From contig NZ_CALHWC010000178.1 in the NCBI RefSeq assembly GCF_938036805.1, positions 1-17,010 on the forward strand: DNA of 17,010 bases, read 5' to 3'. Below are positions 6,083-12,899 of the stretch, piece by piece. The notes under the pieces are model-generated. The model searched no databases. It was not told where the DNA came from and was given only the letters and a program-made list of their open reading frames with translations. Within the stretch, counting starts at the first letter, position 1; every line of letters begins with the position of its first letter. A program made the position numbers and the translations under genes. This stretch comes from an uncultured Streptococcus sp. (GTDB lineage Bacteria; Bacillota; Bacilli; Lactobacillales; Streptococcaceae).

Positions 6083-6124
6083 AAACCAAAATATTTACTT
6101 AATTATAACAAAAGGAGTGATCAA

Positions 6125-6346
6125 ATGCAAAATCGCGAACAAATGCGCGTGATCTTAGATTGGGAACGCGATAACTGGAGGTTAGGCAACGTCTACAAAA
6201 ACAATCTAGCCAAGAAGCCTATCGAAGTCGTCAAAAGCGAACTGGAAAACCTTAGAAAGTCAGCAAAGGATGTGTCCTTTGAAGTCGTGCCGCGAGGCGG
6301 AAAGTTGATCGGCAGAGACAAGATTGTGACGTTTAATAAAGGATGA
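6125..6346 (+). CDS. Hypothetical small phage protein
   Basis: A 73-residue protein, MQNREQMRVILDWERDNWRLGNV at the start and a basic, glycine-containing C-terminus (PRGGKLIGRDKIVTF). I do not recognise the family. There is no signal peptide or membrane segment. The reading frame is open far upstream, but ATG 6125 is preceded by AAAGGAG (6111-6117) at 7-nt spacing, so I chose it; the upstream frame overlaps the DUF771 gene. Its end overlaps the ribosome site of the beta-helix gene, consistent with the early operon. Confidence 0.7.
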   Translation: MQNREQMRVILDWERDNWRLGNVYKNNLAKKPIEVVKSELENLRKSAKDVSFEVVPRGGKLIGRDKIVTFNKG

Positions 6347-6351
6347 AGAAA

Positions 6352-6921
6352 ATGAGTAAAAAGTATGAATTAGTAGTCGATGATACAATCACATTCTGGG
6401 GTTGGAAGCTGTTTAGAATTAAAGCCTTAATCAGCTTTGGTAGTGTGGATGCTGGAGATTTTGGCGGATATATCCATACAGAAGATAATCTAAGCCAAGG
6501 AGGCGATGCCTGGGTATCGGGCAATGCCAAAGTATGGGGCAATGCCGAAGTATGGGGCAATGCCGAAGTATGTGGCAATGCCAAAGTATGGGGCGATGCC
6601 GAAGTATGTGGCAATGCCGAAGTATCGGGCGATGCCGAAGTATGTGGCAATGCCAAAGTATGGGGCGATGCCGAAGTATGTGGCAATGCCAAAGTATCGG
6701 ATCTTGGGGATGTTATCGTTTTTAAAAACCATTGGTCAAGTGGACGGCATTTTACCTACACAAAATCTAATAAAATGTGGAAAGTAGGCTGTTTTTATGG
6801 AACAGGTCAAGAACTGATTGACAAAGCTTACCAAGATAGTGATAAATCGGGTAATTATTATAAAGCATATGTCGAATTTGTAGAAAAATTGGAGGCGTTA
6901 GATGAGTCTGAAAGACCTTAA
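6352..6921 (+). CDS. Phage hexapeptide-repeat protein, predicted left-handed beta-helix
   Basis: A 189-residue protein in three parts. The N-terminal 50 residues (LFRIKALISFGSVDAGDFGGYIHTEDNLS) resemble the opening of a phage and enterobacterial YdcK-like family. Residues 51-116 are eleven hexapeptides of form G-(N/D)-A-(E/K/W)-V-(W/C/S). A buried Val and small Ala at fixed spacing suit a left-handed beta-helix of nearly four coils. The rest (from DLGDVIVF) contains FTYTKSNKMWKVGCFYGTG and an acidic helix. Related hexapeptide proteins can be acyltransferases, but I see no catalytic His in the repeats, so I assign no reaction. ATG 6343 is an alternative start; AAAGGA (6338-6343) is better spaced for 6352. 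It ends inside the next gene. Confidence 0.75.
   Translation: MSKKYELVVDDTITFWGWKLFRIKALISFGSVDAGDFGGYIHTEDNLSQGGDAWVSGNAKVWGNAEVWGNAEVCGNAKVWGDAEVCGNAEVSGDAEVCGNAKVWGDAEVCGNAKVSDLGDVIVFKNHWSSGRHFTYTKSNKMWKVGCFYGTGQELIDKAYQDSDKSGNYYKAYVEFVEKLEALDESERP
6502..6699 (+). repeat. Eleven tandem 18-bp coding repeats, with a 72-bp higher-order duplication
   Basis: Units follow GGC-RAT-GCC-RAA-GTA plus TGG, TGT or TCG; the first unit has TGG in place of RAA. Units 4-7 (6556-6627) and 8-11 (6628-6699) differ at only 2 of 72 positions, pointing to a recent tandem duplication. Unit changes preserve the reading frame. The array also stays open in other frames and on the minus strand, which produces several false ORFs. 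Confidence 0.95.
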
Positions 6922-7165
6922 AAGATTAGTCTTGTTGCAAGTAGTCGCAATCGCACTACTGGTCATCGCTGGTGCTCAGACGATCGACAAGCAGAACCAG
7001 AAAATCCGTGAGCTGCAGGAACAAATCAAGGATAATCGCGACAGTATCCGGGTACAGGCTGACACGAATCAGCGTCAAGACATCATGATTAACAAATTTA
7101 ATCAAATGTATTATGAGTACCAGCACTATAAAGCAACAGGTGATTTAAATTTTCCGGGAGGATGA
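6902..7165 (+). CDS. Single-pass membrane protein with coiled coil
   Basis: An 87-residue protein. Residues about 9-27 (VLLQVVAIALLVIAGAQTI) form a membrane segment after a short basic N-terminus (MSLKDLKR), suggesting the C-terminus faces outward. Residues 28-60 look like a coiled coil rich in Gln, Lys and Glu, and the tail is Tyr-rich. The family is unknown to me. It starts at ATG 6902 with GGAGG (6891-6895) and overlaps the end of the preceding gene by 20 bp, so it belongs to the early operon. The topology resembles small phage inner-membrane proteins, but no function can be assigned. Confidence 0.72.
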   Translation: MSLKDLKRLVLLQVVAIALLVIAGAQTIDKQNQKIRELQEQIKDNRDSIRVQADTNQRQDIMINKFNQMYYEYQHYKATGDLNFPGG

Positions 7166-7167
7166 AA

Positions 7168-7404
7168 ATGAGTGAAGTTTTAGGAGCGATTTGCTTTGTT
7201 TCTAGTTTGCTGCTGGGCGTTTTATGGGCTAGTCATATCGACTTAAAAGAAAAGCGACTAGAAGCTGAGAAGCAAGCAGAAATAGACTTGTATGCTAGAT
7301 ATGTGCTTTGGGCTCAAAATGAATATATGATTGAGCAAAATCAAAGAATGGCCGAAGTGCGCAAACATGATAATCAGTCGTTCACAGTAAAGGGGGTGGG
7401 ATGA
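7168..7404 (+). CDS. Small membrane protein, second of a pair
   Basis: A 78-residue protein with a membrane segment at residues about 4-22 (VLGAICFVSSLLLGVLWAS), then a charged helix (DLKEKRLEAEKQAEIDLYAR) and a polar tail. I chose ATG 7168 behind GGGAGG (7156-7161); the ATG at 7162 directly abuts that site. It follows the other membrane gene by 2 bp. The two share a layout of short N-terminus, one membrane helix and a helical cytoplasmic or external tail, but little visible sequence similarity. Function unknown. Confidence 0.7.
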   Translation: MSEVLGAICFVSSLLLGVLWASHIDLKEKRLEAEKQAEIDLYARYVLWAQNEYMIEQNQRMAEVRKHDNQSFTVKGVG

Positions 7405-7405
7405 T

Positions 7406-7747
7406 ATGACACAGGCGGAACGCATCAGGGAATATTATAAAGAATATCCTGCTGCCAGCTATGATGAGGTGGCAGAAGCTGTCAAAACAACCAATGTAAA
7501 TGTTAGGGCAACTGTGTCCAAGGATGTCAAAGCAGGCAGATGTGTCCGCCTGGAAGACAAAACGTTGAACTATTCGGCTCATTTTGGAGCATCAGAGGCA
7601 CTTGCTGAATTGGTGGATTGGAAGAACGATACCAGACGAGAGTGGGTAGAGATGCTAACCAGAGCGGCTGAAAAGGAAACGGACAGTAATACAATGAGAT
7701 TGCTGATTAAAGAAGCTAATAAACTGATGAAAGAGGTAACGAAGTAG
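7406..7747 (+). CDS. Possible winged-helix DNA-binding phage protein
   Basis: A 113-residue protein. Residues 1-55 (ERIREYYKEYPAASYDEVAE, then VNVRATVSKDVKAGRCVRL) have the helix spacing of a small winged-helix domain of the kind found in phage regulatory or replication initiator genes. The second half is an amphipathic helix with many Glu and Lys. I do not recognise a named family. ATG 7406 follows a strong purine run (AGGGGGTGGG) and comes 1 bp after the preceding stop. Its own stop TAG shares a base with the next gene's GTG. DNA binding is inference. Confidence 0.68.
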   Translation: MTQAERIREYYKEYPAASYDEVAEAVKTTNVNVRATVSKDVKAGRCVRLEDKTLNYSAHFGASEALAELVDWKNDTRREWVEMLTRAAEKETDSNTMRLLIKEANKLMKEVTK

Positions 7748-7977
7748 TGGTTAGAAATAAATTATCGGACTTAACCAACACGCTCTTTGCTCAACTGGAG
7801 ACTTTGGATGACAGAGATCTCACCGCAGAAGAGCTAAAAGTAGAGCTCCAGCGTTCGAAGCAGATGGTTGCGATTTCTGGCCAAATCTTGCAGGCTGGCC
7901 AACTGGCCTTGGACGCTGAGAGATTTAAAGATAAGGTAGGTGATGCTAATGCCCCGATCGCTTTGCTGGAAAAATGA
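7747..7977 (+). CDS. Hypothetical helical phage protein
   Basis: A 76-residue, largely helical protein (LTNTLFAQLETLDDRDLTAEEL then QMVAISGQILQAGQLALDAERF). Conserved-looking helix positions recall small streptococcal phage proteins that I cannot name. Start is a GTG whose first base is the last base of the preceding stop codon; AGAGGT lies about 9 nt upstream. It overlaps the HNH gene by about 30 bp. No membrane segment or catalytic motif is visible. Confidence 0.65.
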   Translation: MVRNKLSDLTNTLFAQLETLDDRDLTAEELKVELQRSKQMVAISGQILQAGQLALDAERFKDKVGDANAPIALLEK

Positions 7978-8713
7978 ATATACTGATTATATGCAGGAGA
8001 TTTGTCCAGGGCGACTTACTCCGGAAGTGACGCAACCGCTAAATGAAAAGTTTGGAACCAATTACACATCTTCGCAAATTGGCGGAGTGCGTAAGCGCCT
8101 CGGTTTGCTGGTAGGGAAAGTGTTTCAAAAGAGAATCCTGACAAGCGAGCAGCATGACTATTTTTTGAAAAACTACGTTGGGAAAACTGCGCAAGTATTT
8201 GCGGATGAAATGAATGAAAAATTCGGTTTGTCATTAACGAGTAAGCAAGTCAAGAACTATCGAAGGAACAATCGTTTAAATAGCGGCTTAACTGGCCAGT
8301 TTGAAAAAGGACATACACCAGCTAACAAAGGGAAGAAATTTCCGAATATGCCTAAGAATAGCGGCCAGTTTAAGAAGGGGAGTAAACCTCCAAACTATGT
8401 GCCGGTGGGAACCATTGCTCAAACGACAGACGGCTATCCAAAAATCAAAGTAGCTGATCCAAATGTCTGGGAACTTCTCCACAGAAAGACCTGGATTGAG
8501 CATCACGGGCCAATACCCAAAGGGCATTCGATTGTCTTCTTGGACGGTGATAAAACAAACTATGATATTACAAATCTTGCTTGTTTATCTAAAAACGAAA
8601 TCGCTAGAATGAATCAAAATCATTTATTTACGTCCGACGCTGATTTGACTAAATCAGGTATTGGACTAACAAAACTTACAAATAAAATCAGAGAGGTAGA
8701 AAAAAATGGCTAG
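7949..8713 (+). CDS. HNH homing-type endonuclease with tandem DNA-binding modules
   Basis: A 254-residue protein. The C-terminal part contains HRKTWIEHHGPIPKGHS, a central Asp (FLDGD) and YDITNL, a compact HNH_3-like nuclease site with likely residues His178, His185/186, His193 and Asn210. The N-terminal 110 residues contain two similar helical modules (around 22-53 and 78-110), both with NEKFG and a later S-x-Q/K-Q-I/V segment, likely for DNA binding. A basic linker with KKG and NKGKK follows. ATG 7949 is chosen; ATG 7943 and GTG 7940 are alternatives behind AAGGTAGG. It could be a free-standing homing enzyme or a DNA-processing nuclease. It ends inside the next gene start. Confidence 0.8.
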   Translation: MPRSLCWKNEYTDYMQEICPGRLTPEVTQPLNEKFGTNYTSSQIGGVRKRLGLLVGKVFQKRILTSEQHDYFLKNYVGKTAQVFADEMNEKFGLSLTSKQVKNYRRNNRLNSGLTGQFEKGHTPANKGKKFPNMPKNSGQFKKGSKPPNYVPVGTIAQTTDGYPKIKVADPNVWELLHRKTWIEHHGPIPKGHSIVFLDGDKTNYDITNLACLSKNEIARMNQNHLFTSDADLTKSGIGLTKLTNKIREVEKNG

Positions 8714-9185
8714 TTTATATGAGCTAACAGGAATTTTTAAACAGATTAACGAAATGGAAGGCCTGGATGAAGAAACCAAATTGGACACCTTGGACTCTAT
8801 TGACTGGACTGACCAGTTTGAAGAAAAGGTTGAAAATACAGTCAAGGTCATCAAGAACAAAGAAGCAGAAGCGGATCAACTCAAAGAAGAAATTGACCGC
8901 TTAACTAAACGAAAAAAATCTATTGAGAATGACGTCACGCGGCTCAAAACAGGTTTGCAGGGAGCTTTTGAAATCACTGGACATGAAAAAGTCAAGGGCT
9001 TGCTCTTTACGGTCACCTTGGCTAAAAATCAACCATCCGTGGTTGTTGATGAGAATCTACTGCCTAAGAAATATTTTGTAATTACAAAAAAACCTGACAA
9101 GACTGCCATCAAGGAATTGCTGAATGCAGGTAAGAAAGTCAAGGGTGCTACCTTGCAAGAAAGTAGAAGTTTGAGGATTCGCTGA
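8706..9185 (+). CDS. Siphovirus Gp157-family protein
   Basis: A 159-residue protein matching the siphovirus Gp157 family. Residues 1-30 are MASLYELTGIFKQINEMEGL-like, residues about 35-85 form a long coiled coil (KEAEADQLKEEIDRLTKRKK), and the C-terminal third (TVTLAKNQPSVVVDENLLPKKY type, then a lysine-rich end) is the conserved globular part. A Gp157 homologue was linked to phage resistance in Streptococcus thermophilus, but the molecular role is not established. It begins the recombination and replication block. ATG 8706 overlaps the HNH stop, and the ribosome site is AGAGGT. Its TGA overlaps the next ATG. Confidence 0.85.
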   Translation: MASLYELTGIFKQINEMEGLDEETKLDTLDSIDWTDQFEEKVENTVKVIKNKEAEADQLKEEIDRLTKRKKSIENDVTRLKTGLQGAFEITGHEKVKGLLFTVTLAKNQPSVVVDENLLPKKYFVITKKPDKTAIKELLNAGKKVKGATLQESRSLRIR

Positions 9186-9544
9186 TGGGATTGATTAACA
9201 AAACTAGAATTACAGAAAATATTTCTGTCGTGATTGGTCATCGGGAGATCTTTGTTAGTGTGACTGAAAATTTCCCTTTCGATATCAAGATTGGATTTCA
9301 GAAAGTAGATGATGCTCAGCTGGATATGGGGCTTGGGAAGAAAGTGTTTAAGCCAGAGTACAAGATGATCATTCAAGCGGTCGATTGTGAGAAGCCTGAA
9401 TTTACGAATGAGGAAGAATTGAAAGCAAAGGACAAACAGCATAAAGAATTGAAAACACTGTTTGCTTTTGCGAAAGCTAATAAGAAGAACTGGTTTGAGA
9501 CGGATTTGTTTGATGGCGTACTTTCTGAGAAGGTGAAAGTATGA
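9185..9544 (+). CDS. Hypothetical phage protein between Gp157 and RuvC-like genes
   Basis: A 119-residue mixed alpha/beta protein of unknown family. The first 65 residues alternate strands (ISVVIGHREIFVSVTENFPF, KMIIQAVDC), and residues 75-105 form a charged helix (NEEELKAKDKQHKELKTLF). No catalytic or membrane motif is visible. It starts at ATG 9185 in a TGATG overlap with the Gp157 gene and overlaps the RuvC-like gene by 4 bp (ATGA), so it is translationally coupled on both sides. Its fixed place between two recombination genes suggests a related role, which is inference. Confidence 0.72.
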   Translation: MGLINKTRITENISVVIGHREIFVSVTENFPFDIKIGFQKVDDAQLDMGLGKKVFKPEYKMIIQAVDCEKPEFTNEEELKAKDKQHKELKTLFAFAKANKKNWFETDLFDGVLSEKVKV

Positions 9545-10011
9545 AAATTTTAGCAATTGATCCGGGTAGTGCAAAAGCGGAAAATAGTACGCACGGAATC
9601 GTACTCTTGGATAATGCAAAATTGGTTGATCATTGGGTTGTACCTTCAGCCAAAATCAAGAGTACGCGTAAGTGGTTTGAAGAAGTGGGCCGATTTTTAA
9701 AACCTGATATTGTAGTCATTGAAAAGTTCGAAGCGCGTGACAATGATAAATCAAAGGACAATTCGGTTCTTGAGAATATCGCCTTATTTCAAATTCTTTT
9801 TCCTGGTTCTATTCTCCAACGGAATGCTGGTTATCAATCCGACATTCCAAATGAGCTTTTAAAACTTTTGGGGTTATGGAAATTTAGTAAGAGCCATCAT
9901 CAAGATGTACGTGCAGCCGCCCGGCTTGGGTTATTCTGGGCCATGCGAAATGATGTAGAGGAGGTGGTTCAGGATATTGGAAGAATTGCAACTGAGAAAA
10001 TGGCAAGCTGA
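9541..10011 (+). CDS. RuvC-like Holliday junction resolvase
   Basis: A 156-residue RNase H-fold nuclease. The N-terminal strand has Asp7 in MKILAIDPGS, the second acidic residue is Glu61 in DIVVIEKFEAR, and SHHQDVRAAARLGLFW near the C-terminus supplies Asp122; these match the catalytic set of RuvC and related phage resolvases. Such enzymes cut branched DNA during phage recombination or before packaging. Length suits a phage RuvC. It overlaps the preceding gene by 4 bp and the helicase gene by 35 bp. Activity is inferred from motifs. Confidence 0.82.
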   Translation: MKILAIDPGSAKAENSTHGIVLLDNAKLVDHWVVPSAKIKSTRKWFEEVGRFLKPDIVVIEKFEARDNDKSKDNSVLENIALFQILFPGSILQRNAGYQSDIPNELLKLLGLWKFSKSHHQDVRAAARLGLFWAMRNDVEEVVQDIGRIATEKMAS

Positions 10012-11167
10012 GGCGGTTAAGCGTAGCGATATGCTGACGAATGGAATTTTTCTTGAGGCTTTAGGAGGTAGAGGCAAAACAATCTGTGCCTTAGCAATCG
10101 CCAAACATAAGAAAGCTAAAAGAATCATTATCACAAATAATCGGCTAGCTATTCTTAATGGCTGGATTGATGCAGTCAAATTTATGAATTTTGATAAAGA
10201 TGTTGAGATTATCATTCAAACAGACAGGTATCTTCAAAATCTAGTTAAAAAGGGGCAGAAACTATCCTGTGACGTTCTGATTGTGGATGAGTGGCAGAAT
10301 ATGTCAAGTGACAAACAAGTGGCCTTATATCGCAAAATAAGGCGAAAATACACGATAGGTCTGTCAGCAACCCCAATCCGGAAAAAAGGGCAGAATTTCT
10401 ACCCCCTTGAAAAGACCATTTTCGGTTTTGCCAATCCTAACCGAAAATTTGACTGGCAAAAAGTCCATGGTCAAATGCAGTATGATCCGTTTTCCTACTC
10501 TAAGGAAAAGTGGAAAGACTTCAAAGACTATGATTCCTACATCTCAAACCTACCTAATTTCTTCCGATGGGAAGAAATCGAGGATATTGAGAATGCCACT
10601 GAAAATAACGGTTTTGAAACCAAATTCTATCCAGTCACAGTTGAAGCTGGTAATCCTGAGAAACTAGCAGAATTTAGACTGCTTAACCTGGTCAATGTTG
10701 GAGACAAGACGGTTATGGCCAAACAGTCCTTTGGTCGCAAGACCTTTGAACAGTACCTAAACCAAACTGGTGTGGCCGTTGATTTTCCAAAGCTGAAGCC
10801 GGTCAATGCCGACACCCCCTTAATGTTAAAACTAGACGGCTTGATCAAAAGAGCACCTCATGACATGTTGATTGTCAGCAAGTCTAAGCAGATTGTCAAC
10901 GTCATTCGCGAGCGCCATCCTGAAATTGGAATCTGGACGGGCGATATCCAAGAAGGACTTGATAAGAAAATCGTGGTTGCTACTAGTCAAGTTTTGGGTG
11001 TGGGAGTTGATGGTTTGCAGCATAAATATCAAACAGTTGTCGTGCTGGATCCGGTAGATAAATCTTCTGGCGAATATAATGACTATCGTCAATTGTTGTG
11101 GCGCGTGACTGGTTCACGGCAACAACATGATGTGAATATTATTGAATTTTATTATAAAGAAAGTTAA
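9977..11167 (+). CDS. Phage SF2 DEAD/DEAH-type helicase
   Basis: A 396-residue SF2 ATPase. Walker A is LGGRGKT at 29-35, Walker B/DExx is VDEWQ at 103-107, and the SAT motif (GLSATPI) lies near 128-134. The C-terminal half has KIVVATSQVLGVGVDGL as motif V and QLLWRVTGSR (372-381) as motif VI. It probably unwinds or remodels DNA in replication or recombination. The protein is compact compared with cellular SF2 helicases, as usual for phages. Start is TTG 9977, with AGGAGG about 13 nt upstream; TTG 9986 is a less likely start. The 35-bp overlap with the RuvC-like gene suggests coupling. Confidence 0.85.
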   Translation: MEELQLRKWQAEAVKRSDMLTNGIFLEALGGRGKTICALAIAKHKKAKRIIITNNRLAILNGWIDAVKFMNFDKDVEIIIQTDRYLQNLVKKGQKLSCDVLIVDEWQNMSSDKQVALYRKIRRKYTIGLSATPIRKKGQNFYPLEKTIFGFANPNRKFDWQKVHGQMQYDPFSYSKEKWKDFKDYDSYISNLPNFFRWEEIEDIENATENNGFETKFYPVTVEAGNPEKLAEFRLLNLVNVGDKTVMAKQSFGRKTFEQYLNQTGVAVDFPKLKPVNADTPLMLKLDGLIKRAPHDMLIVSKSKQIVNVIRERHPEIGIWTGDIQEGLDKKIVVATSQVLGVGVDGLQHKYQTVVVLDPVDKSSGEYNDYRQLLWRVTGSRQQHDVNIIEFYYKES

Positions 11168-11184
11168 AAAAAGAGGAAAACAAA

Positions 11185-11502
11185 ATGAATAAAAAAACTG
11201 AAATGATCGTATTTCGTAGCCGTAAAAAAGATGCTTACCTTAAATCTTATAAGGACAGAGGTACTTTGGCATTTGAAGCTGACTATTGCTGCTTGGAACA
11301 TTGCTTGAAAATTCCTCGTAAAAAATACGAAGACAACAAAAAGACTTACAAGGCTCTTGCTGCAGCGTTTGACTGTGAAATCGTAGCGGTTGAAGCAGAA
11401 TATAAATTGACCTATCCGAACGGCTCAGAAGTTGAACCTATCAAACGTGAGCTTCCATCAATCGAGGACATGATTAAGGAAATTTTTGGAGGTAAACTCT
11501 AA
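11185..11502 (+). CDS. Hypothetical phage protein in the recombination block
   Basis: A 105-residue protein with a basic start (MNKKTEMIVFRSRKKDAYLK), a Cys pair (YCCLEHC) near residues 34-40, and a TYPNGSEVEPIKRELP segment before the final helix. The three Cys and a nearby His could bind metal, but the spacing is not a recognisable zinc motif. Family unknown. ATG 11185 follows AAGAGGAAAA. Its stop overlaps the start of the Sak4-like gene (TAATG), so the two are likely co-translated. It may assist the neighbouring recombination proteins, which is a guess from context. Confidence 0.7.
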   Translation: MNKKTEMIVFRSRKKDAYLKSYKDRGTLAFEADYCCLEHCLKIPRKKYEDNKKTYKALAAAFDCEIVAVEAEYKLTYPNGSEVEPIKRELPSIEDMIKEIFGGKL

Positions 11503-12329
11503 TGACATTTACACTTCCGGCAAATAAACCGCAAGTACCTAAAGACACCCCACGGAATTTCTTCATCTATGGTGAAACCATGAGTGGGAAATCTTACCTG
11601 GCCAATGAGTTTCCAAATCCAATCGTCTTGAACACGGACGGAAATGCAGAAGCTAACAGTGTGCCAAGTATTCAACTTGTGAATGTGAAAGATGACAAGG
11701 GAAGAATTACTAACTCAGTCATCAAGCAACTTGGAGAAATCTTGCTTGCTCTCCAGACGCAAAAACATTCTTATGAAACAGTGGTCATTGACGTTATTGA
11801 TGATGTCATTGAAATGATTAAGATCGCTGTCTGTGATGAATTGACTCCACCAGGTAAACCACGTTTAAAATCTTTGTCAGAAATTCCATACGGTAAAGGT
11901 TACGACTTTTTCAATCAAGCTATCACAGAATTAGTCATTGACCTCAAAGCCTTACCAATGAATGTTATTTACATTAGCCGTCAGGTTTCTGAATATGATG
12001 ACAATGGCAATGCTACCAAAGACAAACCAAGCTTGAAAGATAAGTATGTCAATCTTATCAACGGTAACTCAGACTTGATGATTAAGACTGAAAAAATCGG
12101 CAACAACTACAACCGTGAGGTTGACCGCAAGCGTAAAACCTACTATGCGGACCAGGTTGACGACAAGGCGATCTTGAAAATTTTGGCAACTATCCGAGGG
12201 GCTGTTGAGCCTGCAAAGGGGAAGCCAGTATCTAAGAAAGAAGCAGCTAAGACAACCAAACCAGCCAAGGCTGAAAAGCCAAAAGAGGCACCTAATAAAG
12301 AAACTGCCTCTGATGACGAACTATTTTAA
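11502..12329 (+). CDS. Sak4-like RecA-fold ATPase (phage recombinase)
   Basis: A 275-residue RecA-fold ATPase of the AAA_24/Sak4 type. Walker A is GETMSGKS at 24-31, followed by LNTDG at 43-47. The Walker B strand is VVIDVIDD at 94-101, and a polar sensor region is near VIYISRQVSEYDD. Sak4 proteins are short phage relatives of RecA that promote single-strand annealing with an SSB. Residues about 231-270 are a Lys/Ala/Pro-rich flexible linker, and the protein ends SDDELF, which resembles the acidic tip of SSB proteins. The next gene encodes the probable SSB. Start ATG overlaps the preceding stop. Confidence 0.85.
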   Translation: MTFTLPANKPQVPKDTPRNFFIYGETMSGKSYLANEFPNPIVLNTDGNAEANSVPSIQLVNVKDDKGRITNSVIKQLGEILLALQTQKHSYETVVIDVIDDVIEMIKIAVCDELTPPGKPRLKSLSEIPYGKGYDFFNQAITELVIDLKALPMNVIYISRQVSEYDDNGNATKDKPSLKDKYVNLINGNSDLMIKTEKIGNNYNREVDRKRKTYYADQVDDKAILKILATIRGAVEPAKGKPVSKKEAAKTTKPAKAEKPKEAPNKETASDDELF

Positions 12330-12347
12330 TAATAAAGGAGAACACGC

Positions 12348-12854
12348 ATGAGTTTATTAGATATTGCAAAATCAATCAAAAAAGAGGGATTTGATCCACG
12401 CAAGGACAGCGCCAACGGCCCTGCACCAATCCCAGCTGGGACTTATCCAGTAGTCCTGAAGAAAGCAACCTTCAATGTTTCTGACAAAGGTTGGGAAAGC
12501 CTTGGTTATCAATTTGAAATCCGCGGTGGTGATTACAGTGGACGTTCTGAATTTGCTACCTTTGGAACGCTGACTGAATGGAACGGCAAGGACCTTAACT
12601 GGGCAGTTGAACGCACCATGAAATTCTTTATCAAAGCCCTGGTACTTGCTGGCGACAATATGCAAGGAAATGAAGAAGATGGTAAGGCCTTGGAAGAGGC
12701 TCTACAACGTAAGGCAGTAGGTTCTTACTACAACCTTGTTATCACGGTTACCAAGGGAAAAGATGGCCGTGAGTTCCGTAACTATGACCTTGAAGAAGAA
12801 TCAACACAACCGCTGACTGAAGCTGATATTGATGAAGATGATTTGCCCTTTTAA
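12348..12854 (+). CDS. DUF669 family protein, probable ssDNA-binding protein
   Basis: A 168-residue protein of the DUF669 family, found in phage replication and recombination modules and thought to work as an OB-fold single-stranded DNA-binding protein. A strand-rich core spans about 25-145 (AGTYPVVLKKATFNVSDKG, YQFEIRGGDYSGR, SYYNLVITVTKG). It ends ADIDEDDLPF, close to the DDDLPF tail of Firmicute SSB proteins, which contacts many repair enzymes. It starts at ATG 12348 behind AAAGGAG and lies next to the Sak4-like gene, the usual partner pair. The SSB role is inferred from the family and the tail. Confidence 0.85.
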   Translation: MSLLDIAKSIKKEGFDPRKDSANGPAPIPAGTYPVVLKKATFNVSDKGWESLGYQFEIRGGDYSGRSEFATFGTLTEWNGKDLNWAVERTMKFFIKALVLAGDNMQGNEEDGKALEEALQRKAVGSYYNLVITVTKGKDGREFRNYDLEEESTQPLTEADIDEDDLPF

Positions 12855-12899
12855 GCCTAAAAGCTTCAGGGAAATCTGTGCTAGATAGGAGGAAACGGC

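Noticed and set aside
6502..6699. CRISPR-like array
   Set aside because: The repeats are contiguous with no spacers, and they fit an in-frame hexapeptide pattern.
6333..6787. Several open frames on both strands across the 18-bp repeats
   Set aside because: The repeat unit simply lacks stops in most frames, so every frame stays open. Only the frame with flanking non-repeat coding sequence and a ribosome site is credible.
9029..9619. A 196-codon open frame on the minus strand
   Set aside because: It lies antisense across three well-supported plus-strand genes, with no ribosome site and no protein-like domain pattern.
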